DNA of 20,568 nucleotides from SVQP01 sp045594705. GTDB lineage: Bacteria > Bacillota > Clostridia > Oscillospirales > CAG-272. Below are positions 20,511 to 20,568 of this stretch, in pieces (positions within the stretch are counted from its first letter, which is position 1; every line of letters begins with the position of its first letter). The position numbers and the translations under genes were made by a program. The stretch lies in NCBI GenBank assembly GCA_045594705.1, contig JAZNZB010000049.1, forward strand, positions 1 through 20,568. Reading direction: 5' to 3'. Under the pieces are notes generated by a model. That model was given only the letters and a program-made list of their open reading frames with translations, was not told where the DNA came from and made no database searches.

Positions 20511-20568
20511 TCTCGGCACGACGACGCAAAAGCCGCGGAAATGCGGACTTTTGCTACGTGCCTCGGTC
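20499..20568. repeat. Copy C of the GTGGGACTTGA element, cut by the window end
   Basis: The 70 bases match 20303-20372 with a single difference (A for T after GTGGGACTTGA). The left hairpin is complete and the rest lies beyond the window. The near identity indicates recent duplication or gene conversion. Confidence 0.88.

Noticed and set aside
20303..20568. Integron attC cassette array
   Set aside because: The folded shape is suggestive, but the conserved RYYYAAC/GTTRRRY ends and cassette ORFs are absent.

Overview
The window looks like a chromosomal fragment of an uncultured, moderately GC-rich, spore-forming-lineage Clostridia (Oscillospirales-like gut Firmicutes is my best guess). The reasons are the mcsA-mcsB-clpC stress operon, a long-form hibernation factor, a YtrA-type GntR/ABC operon, a SpoIID-like/peptidoglycan-binding gene cluster, strong AGGAGG ribosome binding sites, and intergenic spaces packed with nested palindromic repeats. 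No phage, CRISPR array, transposase or rRNA is visible, and no complete tRNA.

Layout. 1-402: gene-free, a mosaic of small hairpins. 403-2142 (-): cytoplasmic GH2 glycosidase. 2229-2750 (-): hibernation-promoting factor with a near-consensus promoter. 2984-7478 (+): MarR regulator followed by a heterodimeric ABC exporter (one degenerate and one canonical ATPase half) and a terminator. 7479-8211: gene-free, two large inverted-repeat elements; the second lies between the promoter and ribosome binding site of the next gene. 8212-9354 (+): trigger-factor-like lipoprotein. 13550-9563 (-): mcsA, mcsB, clpC operon, without ctsR. 16044-13641 (-): three-gene operon of a beta-sandwich protein, a SpoIID-like protein with three peptidoglycan-binding domains, and a smaller protein with two such domains; none has a signal peptide. 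16134-18097 (+): YtrA-like regulator, ABC ATPase and ABC permease with overlapping or abutting reading frames and an obvious operator. 18108-20004 (+): a leader with its own promoter, a ten-codon ORF and a terminator, then rsgA and a GNAT acetyltransferase. 20005-20568: gene-free, tandem copies of a palindromic element whose ends look like the 3' end of a leucine tRNA.

Functional themes are protein quality control (ClpC/McsA/McsB, trigger-factor-like lipoprotein), ribosome maintenance (HPF, RsgA), export and drug or envelope stress (MarR-ABC, YtrA-ABC) and peptidoglycan or spore-envelope work.

The two most unusual observations are these. First, McsB appears to have lost several catalytic residues of the arginine kinase fold while keeping the phosphoarginine-sensing RDxxRA motif. 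Second, a family of cruciform-type repeats (outer stem plus two side hairpins) recurs in the intergenic spaces, including inside a 5' leader and around a tRNA-like 3' end. Family assignments and residue comparisons are from memory of the families; no database search or folding program was run.
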